Shown: in pieces, positions 8,118 through 17,248 of the stretch | How positions within the stretch are numbered: the first letter of the stretch is position 1 | How the letters are laid out: each line of letters opens with the position of its first letter | Assembly: GCA_015064285.1 (NCBI GenBank) | Contig: SVSN01000001.1 | Location: forward strand, 1 to 64,000 | Origin: Oscillospiraceae bacterium | GTDB lineage: Bacteria; Bacillota; Clostridia; Oscillospirales; CAG-272 | Direction: 5' to 3' | Length of the DNA: 64,000 nucleotides | Translations under genes and position numbers: made by a program | The notes under the pieces: generated by a model | What the model saw: the letters and a program-made list of their open reading frames with translations, nothing else | The model's database searches: none | What the model was told of the DNA's origin: nothing

Positions 8118-9023
8118 TCAGGATTCCTTGTCCGCTTTATCGGCTTTGTCCTGACGCCGGGACTGCCCGTGTTCCCGTCCGTTTTCTCTGGTGACCTGAT
8201 CCCGGTGGAATGTTTTGATCATCTCATTCTGGCGGTCACCCAGACGAACCTTGATGAAGCCTGTCAGCGGACTGGTTTCCGTGACAACGCCCACACCTTC
8301 CGGCGTTTTGACATAAGAATCCACAGGCGGTGTGCGGCGGATTTCTTCTTCGTATGTTTCATGTTCATACCGCAGACAGCACATCAGGCGGCCGCAGGTA
8401 CCGGAGATTTTGGAGGAATTCAGGGAGAGATTCTGCTCCTTGGCCATTTTGATGGAAACCTGCATGAAATCCGACAGGAATGTGGCACAGCAGAAGGGAC
8501 GGCCGCAGACACCCAGTCCGCCCAGCATCTTGGCTTCGTCACGGATCCCGATCTGACGCAGCTCAATGCGGGTACGGAAAACAGAAGCCAGATCCTTTAC
8601 CAGTTCCCGGAAATCCACACGGACTTCAGCGGAAAAATAGAAGAGCAGCTTGGAATTGTCAAAGGTATATTCCGCTTCGATCAGCTTCATTTCCAGACCG
8701 TGCTCCCGGATCTTTTCCTGACAGATCTCAAAAGCCTGTGCTTCCAGTTTTTTGTTGGATTCGTAGCGTTCTCGGTCCGCCTGGGTGGAAAGGCGCAGGA
8801 TCGGACGAAGGGGCGGCACAATTTCCGAAGACGGAACCATTTTATTGCCGGCAGCCACAAAGCCGTATTCCGTGCCTCGGGCAGTTTCCACAATGACTGT
8901 GTCCCCAGTTTCCGCCTTCACAGAACCGGGAGCAAAGAAATACACTTTTCCGGCATCTTTGAAACGCACGCCGATGATTTCTATCATCTCGCCGGCGGGC
9001 ATTTCCATATCTTTTTCTTCCAT
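8118..9023 (-). CDS. ricT: PSP1-domain protein RicT (YaaT)
   Basis: This 301-residue PSP1 family protein matches RicT/YaaT of Bacillus, a member of the RicAFT (Y-) complex that stimulates RNA processing by RNase Y and phosphorelay control. The central PSP1 domain has the two characteristic cysteine clusters, CGRPFCC and CGRLMCC, which bind Fe-S in the Bacillus complex. The tail is highly charged (Arg/Gln/Lys/Asp/Glu-rich, from about residue 270) and probably disordered. It follows holB by 69 bases, the same order as holB-yaaT in Bacillota, so both are probably transcribed from the promoter at 10189-10218. Confidence 0.92.
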   Translation of the reverse strand: MEEKDMEMPAGEMIEIIGVRFKDAGKVYFFAPGSVKAETGDTVIVETARGTEYGFVAAGNKMVPSSEIVPPLRPILRLSTQADRERYESNKKLEAQAFEICQEKIREHGLEMKLIEAEYTFDNSKLLFYFSAEVRVDFRELVKDLASVFRTRIELRQIGIRDEAKMLGGLGVCGRPFCCATFLSDFMQVSIKMAKEQNLSLNSSKISGTCGRLMCCLRYEHETYEEEIRRTPPVDSYVKTPEGVGVVTETSPLTGFIKVRLGDRQNEMIKTFHRDQVTRENGREHGQSRRQDKADKADKES

Positions 9024-9092
9024 AGGATTATATCCTTTCTGATGGGTACAATAAAAATATATAATGAATGTACGCAGGAAAGCACGGTGTGG

Positions 9093-10121
9093 TCAGATCC
9101 GCTTTGCCTGCAGAATAAATCCGGTTACGCAGGGGGCAAGAGACCCGTTTGCTTCCAGCCTTTTCAGCGCCGTCCCGCAGCAGCTGTATAATGCCAGCAG
9201 ACGGGAGAGGGAATACTTTCCGGCAAACCGGCAGACATCTTCTGTGCCCAGAAGAAACTGACCGGCTACTTCCGCATGACGTTTTCTGGCGATCAGATCC
9301 CGCAGCGCACTCTGCAGCATGGTGAATACCAGACACATACTGTCCCGGCCGGACGGCAGTTCACCGGAAAGCATGCCCAGCAGTTCGGAGGTCCGTTTTC
9401 TGAAAATACCTTCCAGCAGAAGGAGGGCCAGTTTCCGCATCCGGAGGGGTTCCGATTTTTCTTCGTCTTCCGTAAGCAGCATCTTAGCCTGCCCCAGCGC
9501 ACCGCCGGAAAGTACGGCAGCACCGGCACAGCGGTCAATGTCTGACAGAACGGAAGAGGGCATTTTCTGTTTCCGGAGCCAGTCCAGTACCGTTTCCGGG
9601 GAGAAAAGCTCCATGGAGATCACAGGGGCGCGGCTGCGGATGGTTTCCAGCAGAGAAGCCGGATCTTCCGTCAGCAGCAGAAATGTGACAAACGGCGGCG
9701 GTTCTTCCAGAGAAAGGAGAAGCGCATTCTGTGCCTGTGTTGTCATGGTGTGTGCGTTTTCAAGAATATAAAATTTGTGATCGCTGTCGTTGGGGGTGAC
9801 ATACAGGCTTTGCCGGATCTGCCGGATCTGATCCACGCTGATGGTGGCTTTGTCACCGTTGGAGATCCATAGTACGTCTGTAGAAATGTCCTGCAGGATC
9901 TTATGACAGTTCGGACAGACACCGCAGGGAAGAGGATGACGATCCGATTCTCTGTTTTCGCATACGGAAGAAGCCGCAATCAGCCTGGCGGCCGTTTTCT
10001 TCCCGCTTCCCGCCGGGCCGGAGAGAATATAGCCGTGCGCTGCTTTTCCCGCGATCAGGTCGGGGGCCAGCGTGTCTCTGATATATTGATTCCCCAGAAG
10101 GGACGCAAAAATTTCCCGCAT
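9093..10121 (-). CDS. holB: DNA polymerase III subunit delta'
   Basis: This 342-residue clamp-loader subunit (AAA+ fold) helps place the beta clamp on DNA. It has a Walker A-like GPAGSGKKT (residues 35-43), a zinc module with Cys 54, 66, 69 and 72, LLLSLEEPP in the Walker B/sensor region and ETIRSRAPV where DnaX and delta' carry SRC. The zinc module and P-loop are also DnaX features, but the length and the ricT neighbour favour delta'. The ATG at 10121 is preceded by GGAG at 8 bases; the longer reading begins at a TTG with no supporting site. dnaX and tmk are not in the window. Confidence 0.88.
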   Translation of the reverse strand: MREIFASLLGNQYIRDTLAPDLIAGKAAHGYILSGPAGSGKKTAARLIAASSVCENRESDRHPLPCGVCPNCHKILQDISTDVLWISNGDKATISVDQIRQIRQSLYVTPNDSDHKFYILENAHTMTTQAQNALLLSLEEPPPFVTFLLLTEDPASLLETIRSRAPVISMELFSPETVLDWLRKQKMPSSVLSDIDRCAGAAVLSGGALGQAKMLLTEDEEKSEPLRMRKLALLLLEGIFRKRTSELLGMLSGELPSGRDSMCLVFTMLQSALRDLIARKRHAEVAGQFLLGTEDVCRFAGKYSLSRLLALYSCCGTALKRLEANGSLAPCVTGFILQAKRI

Positions 10122-10188
10122 ATCGATTCTCCGGTGCCGCCGGTTTTCTGACAGCAAAACAAAAACATTCCTGATAGTGAATACAGAT

Positions 10189-10218
10189 ATTATAACATAA
10201 AACTTGCCGGATTGTCAA
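10189..10218 (-). promoter_or_regulatory. sigma-A promoter for holB-ricT
   Basis: The minus strand reads TTGACA (10213-10218), an 18-base spacer and TATAAT (10189-10194), about 70 bases upstream of the holB ATG. Confidence 0.8.
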
Positions 10219-10233
10219 ACCTATTATTATAAA
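10204..10233 (+). promoter_or_regulatory. Possible promoter for the 10257 membrane-protein gene
   Basis: The plus strand reads TTGCCG (10204-10209), an 18-base spacer and TATAAA (10228-10233), 24 bases before the ATG. It overlaps the -35 region of the divergent holB promoter. Confidence 0.45.
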
Positions 10234-10256
10234 CGGAATGTGAACAAGAGGAGATT

Positions 10257-11162
10257 ATGCATAAAAAATTTCAAAATAATCCAAGACCCCTGCTTTTTTG
10301 TCTGGCGGTAATGTTTTTTCTGTGTATGCTGCTGCTGGCATTGTATCTGCTGGCGGAAAAAGAAAATGTTCTTCTGAAAACAGCCCGCTCGGAACAGTTT
10401 CTTACCCTTGCCGCCGGAGAAGCGGAAGCTGCTGCCGAAGCCTGGCGCAGAGAGGAACCCGTTGCGGAAGTATACCATCGCCTCAGCGCAGCCGCAGAGT
10501 ATCTTTCCATGGCTGCTCCCACGGAAGAAAACAGAACACTGATCGCACAGCTGCGGGATACCGGTGCCGTACTGCTGCAAAGCGGTACTTTGCCGGTGTC
10601 CATGCAGCTGTCCATGGATACACTGGCCGGGCATATAAACGGACTGACTGCTCCAGTTCCGGAAGAAAGTGAAGCCGGTGCGGAGAGCGAAAAAGAAAGC
10701 ACGCCTCTTCCCTGGGACAATCTTGCCGCGATTACACGCAGGGAGGGAGACACCATAGCGGAAACCATGACAGAGACCAAAAATACGCTGACCCCTGCGT
10801 CCGGAAAATATTTCATCTATACCTGCCGCAATGTATATGTAAAGCTGTCTCCCAAAGGCGGCATACCGCTGGAAATGGCTGTCTACACACCGGTAAAGTA
10901 TGAACCGTCATACAGTGTGGAAAAATGTACTTTCCGGAGCAGCCGGTTTCTGGAAAATCTCCTGCCCCTGTATCTGCGGGAAAAGACACCGGTTTCCACA
11001 ATACAGGAGGAAAACAGATTCCGGTTCGTCTACCCCTGCGGCAATATGCAGGTGCGGGTGGACGTCCGGCGGGATACCGGCAGGGTCATCGGACTGCAGA
11101 TGCTCCCCGGTCAAACAGAAGAACAGCCTGTTCCCGCAGGAATAGACTGCTCTTGTACATAG
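10257..11162 (+). CDS. Single-pass membrane protein of unknown function
   Basis: I do not recognise a characterised family. The 301-residue product has a basic N-terminus (MHKKFQNN), one strong transmembrane segment at about residues 12-33 (LLFCLAVMFFLCMLLLALYL), an Ala/Glu-rich probably helical region at 40-125, an acidic linker with Glu/Ser (about 135-150), and a C-terminal folded region from about 175 with alternating beta-like segments (YFIYTCRNVYVKLSPKGG). The topology suggests an exported C-terminal domain. The layout loosely recalls the germination protein YpeB, with its N-terminal anchor and PepSY-like tail, but I cannot confirm this. It converges with the PASTA/Ig-like gene, leaving 9 bases between stop codons. 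The start has GAGGAG at 5 bases. Confidence 0.75.
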   Translation: MHKKFQNNPRPLLFCLAVMFFLCMLLLALYLLAEKENVLLKTARSEQFLTLAAGEAEAAAEAWRREEPVAEVYHRLSAAAEYLSMAAPTEENRTLIAQLRDTGAVLLQSGTLPVSMQLSMDTLAGHINGLTAPVPEESEAGAESEKESTPLPWDNLAAITRREGDTIAETMTETKNTLTPASGKYFIYTCRNVYVKLSPKGGIPLEMAVYTPVKYEPSYSVEKCTFRSSRFLENLLPLYLREKTPVSTIQEENRFRFVYPCGNMQVRVDVRRDTGRVIGLQMLPGQTEEQPVPAGIDCSCT

Positions 11163-11171
11163 GGTGATATT

Positions 11172-14100
11172 TCAGGAAAAAGCAACCTGGAAGGCGTCCG
11201 TGTCGGTGCCGAAGAACATGATGTACGCTGCATCCACCGTATCGTCTTTGGGAACGGTGACAGTACCGCTGATGGTTATGGTGCCTGTACCGTTTTCGGT
11301 GACGGTTACGCCATCCTGAATTCCTGCCATATCCACAGGAACCAGCTTTTCCGGATCATACTGCACCGTAACAGAGAAGGGAACGGTCACATCTTTTTCG
11401 CCGTTTCCGGTGAAGACCAGCAGCGGCATGAATGTTCCTTCCGTCTGATGGGCAATGACCATCGAGGCTTTGGCGGAAAGCGCATCCGGTACGGTTGTAT
11501 CTTCCGGCGTTTCTTCCGTTTCGCCCTCTTCTGTTTCTTCTTCCCGTACCGTAATGGTACAGACAGCGGAATCGGTACCGTCAGAAACCGTGATCCGGCA
11601 GGTACCCGGCTTCAGTGCCAGCAGGAACAGGCCATCCATATCGTTGGCCACCTGCACTACCTGAGGCGCATCCACCTGATATTTCAGCATTCCGGTATGT
11701 TCTCCGGTATACTGAATGGTCAGGAAGGCACTGCCGCCCACATCCAGTTCCAGTTTTTCTTCGCTCAGGGACAGTACAGGCCCCGGCGCTTTTACGGTAA
11801 CGGTAAACTGTGCCTCCGCACCGCCGTATGTGACGGCTACAACAGCCTTGCCGGCTTTGGAGAAATCATAGAAGGTACGATATCCTTCCGTGATCCGACG
11901 GGTGTCGCCGTTGTCATATTCCGCCAGCAGGATCAGCCCGGTGGTGTCCAGTTTTTCTTCCGTGGTATATTCGGTTTTGTCCGGCAGAATCAGTACGGTC
12001 AGCAGTTCCACGACCGGCTCGCTGACAGAGACTCTGACGGTTGTGGAAATACCGCCGTAGAAAATCCTGATGGTGCCCTCGCCTGCCTTGCTCAGATCGC
12101 CGGAATAGGTGATATTTTCGTCCGGCCAGCTGACGGCAGTGGTCTTGCTGCCGCGTGTTACGGAAAGCTCCAGACCGGCCAGGTCGATGGTTTCCCCGAT
12201 CCGGTACGTGAGCTTATGCGGCTGGCTGACCACACGGATAGCCGTAACGCTTTCCTCTTCCACAGTGATGTAGAAGGTTGTGGTTTTGCCGCCATAAGTT
12301 ACTGTAACCGGTTTCCGGCCTGCAGTATTCAGATCACACTGAACGGACCAGCCGGAACGGACCGTCTGGGTGGTACCGTCTGCGTAATTGACTTTCAGTA
12401 CCATACCGCTGGTATTGATGCTGTCACCGGGATGATACAGGGTTTTGGTGGGCAGGGAATCCACCTGAATGGAGCGCACCGTTCTGTCGCGGACAGTAAC
12501 ATCAAAATACGTGGAAACGCCTTCGATCGTCACATTCACGCGGCTGGTACCTGCCTTGTCGAAGGAATAACTGGTGGTAAAGCCGGTGGTAAAGGTTTTG
12601 GTGGATCCGTCGCCGTAAGTGACCTTGATCTTGATGCCGGAGGGATCCAGTTTTTCCCTGGGTTCATACTGCAGTTTGGCAGGCATCGAAACCATTTCCG
12701 CTTTTACCGCTTTGTTGTTGATCACTTCCACAGAGAAAGAGGTTTTGCGCTGCCCGAAAGAAACGGCAACCGTTTTCCGTCCGGCTGTGGAAAAATCATA
12801 GGATACGGTAAATCCTTTTGAGACGATTTCCTCGCTCTTGTCCGCGTATACGACTTTCAGCGTCAGCCCGGTTGTATCCAGCTTTTCACCGACGGTATAA
12901 CTTGTTTTCTTAGGCTTGGTTGCCACGGAAACCGAAGAAACAGAGGGTTTCCCTTTGCTGACGATAAGCACCACGGAGGTGTCTTCCGCAATGAAATACT
13001 GCTTGTCATCACTGTATCCGGTGTATTGAATCCGCAGAACGGTTCCTGCAGCCTTGTCGCTGTATTCTTCCTGAACTGTACAGGAAAGACCGGCTTTCTG
13101 CAGGGCATTCTGCATCTTTGTCTTGTCGGCGGCAATCGATTTTGCGATGGTTATGTAGTTCTTTTCTTGTTCCGCTTCGGTCAGATGAACCAGATACAGG
13201 AAGATTTTTCCGTCTTTTTCCCCCTGTACAAGGGTGCTGCCTGCTTTTTTGCCGGTCATCAGTCCTTTTTCGGAAAGGGAGACCATGGTTTCATCGGTAT
13301 ACCAGTTTGTTCCGGTATCCGGGGCGTCTCCCAGTGCCGGAAGGGAGATTTTTTCTCCGATCGTACCATTGACAACCGTGGGAAGACGCTTGTCATAGAT
13401 AACCTGAATGGCCAGCACGGCAGTCTGTCCGCCCGCTGAGGCGCTGACAACAGCAGAACCGGGGGCGAATGCTGTTACAACACCGCTGTCCGATACGGAA
13501 ACCATGTCAGGACTGGTGGAGTAGTATACCGTGTCGGAACGGCCGCTTACATCCATGGTGCAGGTGTCACCCACGGCAAGCTCCACTTCCGACTGTTCGC
13601 TGCGGATCGGAGGCCCGCTGTCCCAGGTTCCTTCTCCGCTGATCGTCAGCGTTACGGTCTCTCCATAAGCTATGCTTTCACCCGGTGCGGGTACCTGTTC
13701 GGTGATCAGACCGGTCAGCACATGAGAGTTCAGGGCATATTCCACAGTATAGGACACTCCGCACCCGTACAGAGCTTTTTCCGCTTCTGTCAGCGTCATA
13801 AACCGTACATCCGGTACATGACTGACAGCAGGGCCAAGGCTGACAACCACGAAGCAGGGGGAATCTTCCGGATAAGCCGCTCCTGCTGCCGGATATTGGG
13901 AAATGATCTCCCCGGCAGGCTTGTCGGATACGATCCTGTCACTGATCAGTATGGGATGACCGGAAATCTGCGCAGCATATGCCTGCCCGGTCAGATCCGG
14001 CATGATCCCCGATTTCCCCGGAGAAAAAGAAGCCGGATTTTCCGCCACCGTCAGAGTGACCAGCGAAGATTTTGCAATGATCCCGGCGGCCGGAGACTGT

Positions 14101-15086
14101 TCCAGCACCATACCGTGAGGCGCATCGGCGGTTTTCTGCCATTGGATAGTCACCTGCCCCTGAACAAGCCCGGCGGCGTTGGTGAATGGAGTACGGTTCA
14201 GCAAAGCCGCAGCACCGTCTGCCGTCATTCCGACCATATCCGGCATGACATAGGTGGGGGTATACCCGTTGATCAGCAGCCGGAAACTGTTTTTCTCCGA
14301 CTCCTCGGCAATAACGGTACCCGGTGCATAACTGTCATTGTTTCCGCGGCCGATCACCAGCCAGTCATCCTCTGTGACAGATGCAATTTCTGTGTAGGGA
14401 ACACCCAGCAGCGAATCGGTGTCGCCGGGCAGATCGGTCATCCGGAACAGGGATGTGAGAAACACAATGCAGCAAAACAGCAGCAGAATAATGCCGGCCG
14501 CCAGTACACCCAGAAGCAGCTTCACACTGGGGCCGTTGTTTTCCCCTTCTTCCGGCACAGCGGTGGGGGGCTCCTGCGGTTTTGCGGCAGACGCCGGAAC
14601 CGGTACAGTTTCCGTTTGCGGCTTGTCAGGGGGAGTAACAGCAGAGACGGACGCGGTTTCTGTATGGAACAGTCCCTCCACGATTCTGGTCTGTTCCGCA
14701 TCCGCTTCGGCATGATCCGGTACCACAACCCCTGCGGCAGGAACCGCCGTGTTGTTTTGGGGAGCGACATGTACCAGGTATGCCGTACCGTTGGCAGTGA
14801 GAACGTCGTAAATATTGGAATCGGCGCTGTGCATACGGTTGCTGCCGTCTGCCAGAAGCCGCATCAGCTTCTCCTGAAAGGCTGCTGTACCACGGACTGT
14901 CGTTTCTCCGGAATTCCGTTGCAGCTCACAGTCCGCCGGCAGGTATTCCAGAATCTCTACCATCATCCGCAGCTTTTTGTCAAATGCCGTATATACAATT
15001 CCGCCGGCAGTGGTTCTGGAGACCGCACCCAGCATGTAGCGGCCTTCCAGCACATACCCTTCCGGCAGGGGAACAGGACGAACCAT
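11172..15086 (-). CDS. Membrane-anchored multidomain protein: degenerate kinase N-lobe, PASTA domains and Ig-like repeats
   Basis: This is a 1304-residue mosaic. Residues 7-108 align by eye with the N-lobe of clostridial Ser/Thr kinases (LEGRYMLG, YTAFDKKL, EYLP, ANGTAYLV), but the glycine loop is altered, the VAIK lysine position is Leu, and there is no C-lobe. A proline-rich linker leads to a transmembrane helix (about 189-213). Outside follow PASTA-type units (about 278-348, 358-418, 423-484), Ig-like group-2 units (about 498-562, 566-636), a further PASTA-like unit (about 645-710), five tandem group-3 Ig-like repeats of about 77 residues (714-1100, sharing YxxGExLDxxGLxLxVxY), one more Ig-like unit (1101-1175) and a C-terminal cohesin-like beta domain (about 1195-1304). 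A wall-binding surface role is inferred. The start has AGGAGG at good spacing. Confidence 0.9.
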   Translation of the reverse strand: MVRPVPLPEGYVLEGRYMLGAVSRTTAGGIVYTAFDKKLRMMVEILEYLPADCELQRNSGETTVRGTAAFQEKLMRLLADGSNRMHSADSNIYDVLTANGTAYLVHVAPQNNTAVPAAGVVVPDHAEADAEQTRIVEGLFHTETASVSAVTPPDKPQTETVPVPASAAKPQEPPTAVPEEGENNGPSVKLLLGVLAAGIILLLFCCIVFLTSLFRMTDLPGDTDSLLGVPYTEIASVTEDDWLVIGRGNNDSYAPGTVIAEESEKNSFRLLINGYTPTYVMPDMVGMTADGAAALLNRTPFTNAAGLVQGQVTIQWQKTADAPHGMVLEQSPAAGIIAKSSLVTLTVAENPASFSPGKSGIMPDLTGQAYAAQISGHPILISDRIVSDKPAGEIISQYPAAGAAYPEDSPCFVVVSLGPAVSHVPDVRFMTLTEAEKALYGCGVSYTVEYALNSHVLTGLITEQVPAPGESIAYGETVTLTISGEGTWDSGPPIRSEQSEVELAVGDTCTMDVSGRSDTVYYSTSPDMVSVSDSGVVTAFAPGSAVVSASAGGQTAVLAIQVIYDKRLPTVVNGTIGEKISLPALGDAPDTGTNWYTDETMVSLSEKGLMTGKKAGSTLVQGEKDGKIFLYLVHLTEAEQEKNYITIAKSIAADKTKMQNALQKAGLSCTVQEEYSDKAAGTVLRIQYTGYSDDKQYFIAEDTSVVLIVSKGKPSVSSVSVATKPKKTSYTVGEKLDTTGLTLKVVYADKSEEIVSKGFTVSYDFSTAGRKTVAVSFGQRKTSFSVEVINNKAVKAEMVSMPAKLQYEPREKLDPSGIKIKVTYGDGSTKTFTTGFTTSYSFDKAGTSRVNVTIEGVSTYFDVTVRDRTVRSIQVDSLPTKTLYHPGDSINTSGMVLKVNYADGTTQTVRSGWSVQCDLNTAGRKPVTVTYGGKTTTFYITVEEESVTAIRVVSQPHKLTYRIGETIDLAGLELSVTRGSKTTAVSWPDENITYSGDLSKAGEGTIRIFYGGISTTVRVSVSEPVVELLTVLILPDKTEYTTEEKLDTTGLILLAEYDNGDTRRITEGYRTFYDFSKAGKAVVAVTYGGAEAQFTVTVKAPGPVLSLSEEKLELDVGGSAFLTIQYTGEHTGMLKYQVDAPQVVQVANDMDGLFLLALKPGTCRITVSDGTDSAVCTITVREEETEEGETEETPEDTTVPDALSAKASMVIAHQTEGTFMPLLVFTGNGEKDVTVPFSVTVQYDPEKLVPVDMAGIQDGVTVTENGTGTITISGTVTVPKDDTVDAAYIMFFGTDTDAFQVAFS

Positions 15087-15225
15087 TGATGTACCTCCTC
15101 TGTTGAGAATGAGTCCTTCTTTATAATATATCAGACGACACAGCAGGCAAAAAGTTCATGCGAATCGCCCGGAATGAAAAAATTCATAGAATAAAAACAG
15201 ATCTTTCACAATTAACGCCGGAGGC

Positions 15226-15260
15226 AAAGAAGCTGCCGCAGTTCGGAAAAACACGGCAGC
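15226..15260 (-). terminator. Probable terminator of the glpK-DUF1653 unit
   Basis: On the minus strand GCTGCCG and CGGCAGC form a perfect 7-bp stem just after the DUF1653 stop, followed by TTCTTTG. The T tract is short. Confidence 0.5.
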
Positions 15261-15268
15261 CTGCAGAA

Positions 15269-15562
15269 CTATTGGTTTTCACAGGGAACAAAACGATATT
15301 CCTGGCGGATGTCCGGATATTTTTCCCGGTCTACCGGAGAAAGAAACATATCCAGAGGGCGGGCATACATTTTTCGGCTGCCGTAAAGGGCGCGGTACAC
15401 CATCAGCTCCTGTCCGGATTCCGTGTCCTCCGCAATACCGATGATCTCGTATAAATACTGCATGGGTTCTGCTGACAGCATAGCGGCATCCAGTGTTTCC
15501 CGTTTGAAATGCTGTGCTATGCAGCCGGGGGTAAAAACAGAGCGATCCTGTAAATCAGACAT
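15269..15562 (-). CDS. DUF1653 domain protein
   Basis: This 97-residue protein has the DUF1653 signature: [13 protein letters not shown], then [20 protein letters not shown], and a C-terminal YRFVP. The biochemical role of the family is unknown; members are small beta-rich proteins. The ATG at 15562 overlaps the end of glpK by 8 bases and uses GGAGG located inside the glpK coding sequence, so translation is coupled to glycerol kinase. The longer reading from 15601 has no supporting site. Confidence 0.85.
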   Translation of the reverse strand: MSDLQDRSVFTPGCIAQHFKRETLDAAMLSAEPMQYLYEIIGIAEDTESGQELMVYRALYGSRKMYARPLDMFLSPVDREKYPDIRQEYRFVPCENQ

Positions 15563-17054
15563 TGTCGTCCTCCGTATCTTCTCTGGCCCAGTCCAGGGCA
15601 CGTTCTACAGCCTTATGCCAGCCGCGAAGCAGTTTTCTTCTGTCTGTTTCCTCCATCCGGGGCAGGAACTGCCGGTCACAAATTGCGTGCTGCAGCAGTT
15701 CTTCCTTGTTTTTCCACACTCCTGTGGTCAGCCCGGCCAGATAAGCAGCTCCCAGTGCGGTGGATTCCCGGTTCACAGGACGGATAATCTGCATCCCGCA
15801 GATGTCAGCCTGGAACTGCATCAGGAAATTATCCCGACAGGCACCGCCGTCTACCCGCAGGGAACGCATGGTGCCGCCGTCCTGTTCCATGGCTTTCACC
15901 AGATCCGCACACTGGTACGCAATGGCTTCTTCCGCCGCACGGATGATGTGCTCCCGTTTTGTCCCCCGTGTGATACCCACCAGGGTGCCGCGTGCATACA
16001 TATCCCACCAGGGCGAACCAAGACCGGTGAAGGCAGGTACAAGATACACGCCGCCGGTGTTGTCCACTTTGGTGGCGAGATATTCCGCGTCACGGCTGTC
16101 CGAGAAAAGCCGCAGTTCATCCCGCAGCCATTGGATCACGGAACCGCCGCAGAAAACGCTGCCTTCCAGTGCGTAGGGAACTTCTTCTCCTGCCAGACCG
16201 GCGGCGATGGTTGTGATCAGTCCGTTGGTGCTTTCCACAGGTGTATTTCCCGTATGCATCAGCAGAAAACAGCCGGTTCCGTAGGTGTTTTTGGCTTCTC
16301 CGGCGGCAAAACAGGTCTGGCCGAACAGAGCTGCCTGCTGGTCTCCGGCGATTCCGGCTACGGGAATTTCTCTGCCGGAAAGGTTGGCATACCCGAATAT
16401 GGTTCCGGAAGGCTCTACCTGGGGCAGCATACAGCGGGGAATGCGGAAAATCTCCAGCAGCTTTTCATCCCAGGACAGCGTATGAATGTTATACAGCATG
16501 GTACGGCTGGCATTGGTGCGGTCCGTTTTATGTTCGCCTGTCAGTTTCCAGAGAAGCCAGGTGTCCACAGTACCGAACAGGGCACGGCCTTCCTCCGCCA
16601 TGGTGCGTACACCGGGTACGTTGTCCAGGATCCATGCCAGCTTTGTGGCGGAAAAATAAGCGTCCGGCAGAAGTCCGGTTTTGGCCCGGATCTTTTCCGA
16701 CAGACCTGCCTGCTTCAGTCCATCCACTGCTTCCGCGGTACGTCGGCATTGCCAGACAATGGCAGGCGCCAGAGGACGGCCGGTTTCCTTGTCCCAGACG
16801 ATGGTGGTCTCCCGCTGGTTGGTGATCCCGATGGCGGCAATGTCTTCCATATCCACGCCGGAAGCGGCAATCACCTCAGAAAGTACACCGTATTGGGACG
16901 ACCAGATTTCCATGGCGTCATGCTCCACCCATCCTTCTTTGGGATAGTGCTGGGTGAATTCCCGCTGACGCATGGCGAGTATGGTTCCCGTTTCATCAAA
17001 CAGAATGGCACGGCTGGATGTGGTTCCCTGATCCAGCGCCAGAATCTTCGGCAT
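15555..17054 (-). CDS. glpK: Glycerol kinase
   Basis: This 499-residue FGGY-family kinase converts glycerol to sn-glycerol-3-phosphate. It begins [16 protein letters not shown], the phosphate-binding loop of GlpK, and continues with [11 protein letters not shown] and GITNQRETT, motifs specific to glycerol kinase within FGGY. The second ATP-site segment is [10 protein letters not shown], and the C-terminal domain has [19 protein letters not shown]. Length and motifs are canonical. No glpF or glpD is beside it; the partner gene is the overlapping DUF1653. The promoter at 17086-17114 drives it leftward and is divergent to the aldo/keto reductase promoter. Confidence 0.97.
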   Translation of the reverse strand: MPKILALDQGTTSSRAILFDETGTILAMRQREFTQHYPKEGWVEHDAMEIWSSQYGVLSEVIAASGVDMEDIAAIGITNQRETTIVWDKETGRPLAPAIVWQCRRTAEAVDGLKQAGLSEKIRAKTGLLPDAYFSATKLAWILDNVPGVRTMAEEGRALFGTVDTWLLWKLTGEHKTDRTNASRTMLYNIHTLSWDEKLLEIFRIPRCMLPQVEPSGTIFGYANLSGREIPVAGIAGDQQAALFGQTCFAAGEAKNTYGTGCFLLMHTGNTPVESTNGLITTIAAGLAGEEVPYALEGSVFCGGSVIQWLRDELRLFSDSRDAEYLATKVDNTGGVYLVPAFTGLGSPWWDMYARGTLVGITRGTKREHIIRAAEEAIAYQCADLVKAMEQDGGTMRSLRVDGGACRDNFLMQFQADICGMQIIRPVNRESTALGAAYLAGLTTGVWKNKEELLQHAICDRQFLPRMEETDRRKLLRGWHKAVERALDWAREDTEDDNV

Positions 17055-17085
17055 ACTGTTACCTCACGTTCCGTTGTTTTTTATC

Positions 17086-17114
17086 AGTATACCATAAATG
17101 ATCGGGGTTGACAA
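17086..17114 (-). promoter_or_regulatory. sigma-A promoter for glpK
   Basis: The minus strand reads TTGTCA, a 17-base spacer and TATACT, 32 bases upstream of the ATG. Confidence 0.65.
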
Positions 17115-17164
17115 GAGAAATATTACTATATGCCATGTAAAATTACAGAAATACATAAACATAC

Positions 17165-17194
17165 TTGACAAAACCGAATGGAATATAGTAGAAT
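17165..17194 (+). promoter_or_regulatory. sigma-A promoter for the aldo/keto reductase
   Basis: TTGACA, an 18-base spacer and TAGAAT lie 55 bases upstream of the ATG at 17249. Confidence 0.7.
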
Positions 17195-17248
17195 ATCTCT
17201 GTTAAGATATTCTAAAAATACTTTACGACAAGACAGGAGTACCTTATT

